Positions 31,800-33,167 of a stretch of 33,167 nt of DNA are shown here, piece by piece. The position numbers were made by a program, and so were the translations under genes. Source of the DNA: Byssothecium circinans (lineage: Eukaryota; Ascomycota; Dothideomycetes; Pleosporales; Massarinaceae); the NCBI GenBank assembly GCA_010015675.1, contig ML977015.1:325726-358892 (forward strand), in the 5' to 3' direction. Below the pieces are notes generated by a model that did not search any database, was not told where the DNA came from, and worked only from the letters and a program-made list of their open reading frames with translations. Every line of letters starts with the position of its first letter. Within the stretch, counting starts at the first letter, position 1.

Positions 31800-33167
31800 A
31801 GTATTAGCTAACAACGAACTAATGTCCTATAGTAATAGATTCTTAAGGTTAGAAACCTAAAAAGTATTATTCTATGTACTTAGAATTAAAGATACGACAT
31901 CCCTTAACATTATAGATTTTAGTAAAGAAGACATGTTAATTAGATATAATTAGCTTAAAAAGCATAATCCTGCTATTGACTAGTAGAAAAGAACAATGTT
32001 TAGCTAAAAACCTACGCGCAAGGTTGCTAAAATATAATATAAAAGATTAAGCCTAGTAATCTAAAGCTTACCTAGTTAGACTAGATAGATTAGTAAAATA
32101 TTACCTTATAAAATTAAAAAAATCTATAAGAAGGACTCTTCGCAAATAAAAGTTATCTAGATATAGAGAGTTGCGCTTATAAAGAATGAACCCTAACCTA
32201 TAATACTGCTAGAATATAAGGAATTTTAAAATCTATTTAAGGAATAAGATGAAACTGTATTACTAAACTACTAGGAATAGGAATACGAGATTTACCTAGA
32301 AAAAAGCGCGAAGTTGCACCTAGGACTAATATATCTACTTATATGAGACTAGTAAAAGGAACTATAGATATATATTAAAAAAAATATAAAGCAAGAATAT
32401 ATATAAAAGAGTATAAGCCTAATAGCTTTACTAATTCTCTTTATCTTTAAGAAAAATAAAAAGCTGCAACTTTATATAAATTATAAATAACTTAACTATG
32501 TTATAAAGAAGAACTATTACCTTTTTTCTTTAATCTAGGAACTTATAGACCGCCTCTAAAGAGTTAAGTAAATTATAAAATTGAATATGCAAAACGGATT
32601 CTATTAAATATGGATAGCTAAGAGCTATAAATAGCTAATAGCTTTTAAGACCTAGTACAGTCTATATGAATATATAGTTATATCTTTTAAATTAATAAAC
32701 GCGCTCACGATATTTTAAGCGCTTGTTAATAAAGCACTTTATAAATACTTAGATATTTTTGTAACTACGTATTTAGATAATATACTAGTATATACCTTAA
32801 AAATACTTAAAGATTATATTAAACACGTTAAAAAAGTACTTAAGAAGCTTAAAGAGTATTAATTACTCTTATAGCCAAAAAAATACAAATTCTATATTAT
32901 AAAGACAGACTACTTAGGATTTATTATTTTATAGGACGGCATTGCTATAGACTTAAAAAAGTTAAGACTATAAAAAAATAGCTAAAATTTAAAATAGTAA
33001 AAGATATATAACGTATTCCACCACCGAAGCGGCCACACCACCGAAGCGGCCACTTTTTCTTGGCAAGGAACATCAAAGAGTACTATCTTAATAACAAAGC
33101 TAAACCTTAATATTTTCTTTCAAAATTTTAAACCTAGATAGATATATATATAATCTAATAGCTCTTA
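31800..33167 (+). mobile_element. RIP-degraded Ty3/gypsy retrotransposon pol fragment
   Basis: A single plus-strand frame (codons starting at 31906, 32206, 32641 and so on) keeps Ty3/gypsy pol landmarks through dozens of stops. Protease-end region DMLIRYN then LKKHNPAID (about 31936-31980); the pre-RT segment EYKEF (about 32212-32226); RT motifs LFIFKKNKKLQLYINYK, ELIDRL, MQNGFY, YSLYEYIVISFKLINA and ALVNKALYKYLDIFV; the catalytic box as YLDN (32770-32781) in place of YxDD; then DYLGFII and DGIAIDLKK. The stops are TAA, TAG or TGA exactly where the family has Gln, Arg or Trp, which is the C-to-T/G-to-A pattern of repeat-induced point mutation, and the region is very AT-rich. No LTR is visible in the window. 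The left limit is approximate, and the relic is interrupted by foreign DNA at about 33016. Dead element. Confidence 0.9.
33019..33052. repeat. Tandem 17-bp repeat at the start of un-mutated inserted DNA
   Basis: CACCACCGAAGCGGCCA occurs twice in tandem (33019-33035, 33036-33052). It is GC-rich and free of the C-to-T decay that surrounds it, and it interrupts the gypsy pol frame. This looks like the end of a younger insertion, perhaps the terminal repeat of a DNA transposon, continuing through TTTTTCTTGGCAAGGAACATC towards the window edge. The element type cannot be told here. Confidence 0.65.

Noticed and set aside
1..33167. Secondary-metabolite gene cluster
   Set aside because: The oxidoreductases (FAD enzyme, SDR relic, AKR relic, FAD oxidoreductase) are scattered over 30 kb among housekeeping genes, with no polyketide synthase, peptide synthetase, terpene cyclase or pathway regulator.
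1..33167. tRNA, rRNA or CRISPR arrays
   Set aside because: No B-box-like GGTTCGAATCC with a partner arm, no rRNA-like stretch and no regularly spaced repeats were found by eye; CRISPR is not expected in a fungus.

Overview
The window is nuclear DNA of a filamentous ascomycete (Pezizomycotina, probably Dothideomycetes). Support comes from short 46-72 bp introns with GTRNGT-type donors and CTAAC/CTGAC-like branch sites, secreted GH3 and type-B carboxylesterase enzymes, a fungal GPI-type family, several lineage-restricted fungal proteins, and an AT-rich retroelement carrying the signature of repeat-induced point mutation (RIP).

Layout. 1-370: 5' end of a secreted FAD-linked (PCMH/BBE-like) oxidoreductase, minus strand, cut by the window edge. 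1832-4493: GH3 beta-glucosidase (2 exons). 5567-6160: broken short-chain dehydrogenase relic. 6161-8365: no gene recognised. 8366-9574: secreted, probably GPI-anchored protein of the fungal DUF7729 type (3 exons). 11016-13218: Pro/Ser-rich protein with a C-terminal Cys/His cluster (2 exons). 14134-15296: peroxisomal delta3,delta2-enoyl-CoA isomerase (5 exons), convergent with a carboxylesterase (15387-17078, minus). 17592-18851: fungal protein with three internal repeats (3 exons, minus). 19546-20890 and 21321-22910: two tandem minus-strand F-box paralogues, the first a clear pseudogene and the second carrying one in-frame stop. 23374-24990: DNA primase large subunit PRI2 (3 exons) with a G1/S-type CGCG cluster in its promoter. 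26257-27184: modular cysteine-rich secreted protein (4 exons). 27334-28468: freshly broken aldo-keto reductase gene (minus). 28940-30834: FAD-dependent oxidoreductase (4 exons, minus). About 31800 to the end: RIP-degraded Ty3/gypsy pol, interrupted at the right edge by un-mutated DNA that starts with a 17-bp tandem repeat.

The genes do not form one pathway. The window mixes housekeeping genes (primase, fatty-acid oxidation) with secreted carbohydrate/ester hydrolases, and it becomes rich in decaying genes near the repeat-rich right end. At least three gene relics (SDR, F-box, aldo-keto reductase), plus a fourth gene with a single nonsense codon, suggest active gene turnover. The most interesting items are the internally duplicated cysteine-rich secreted protein, whose intron position is duplicated with the module; the three-repeat protein at 17592-18851; the perfect hairpin at 1463-1520; and the un-RIPed insertion inside the RIPed retroelement. 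I found no rRNA, tRNA or CRISPR array.
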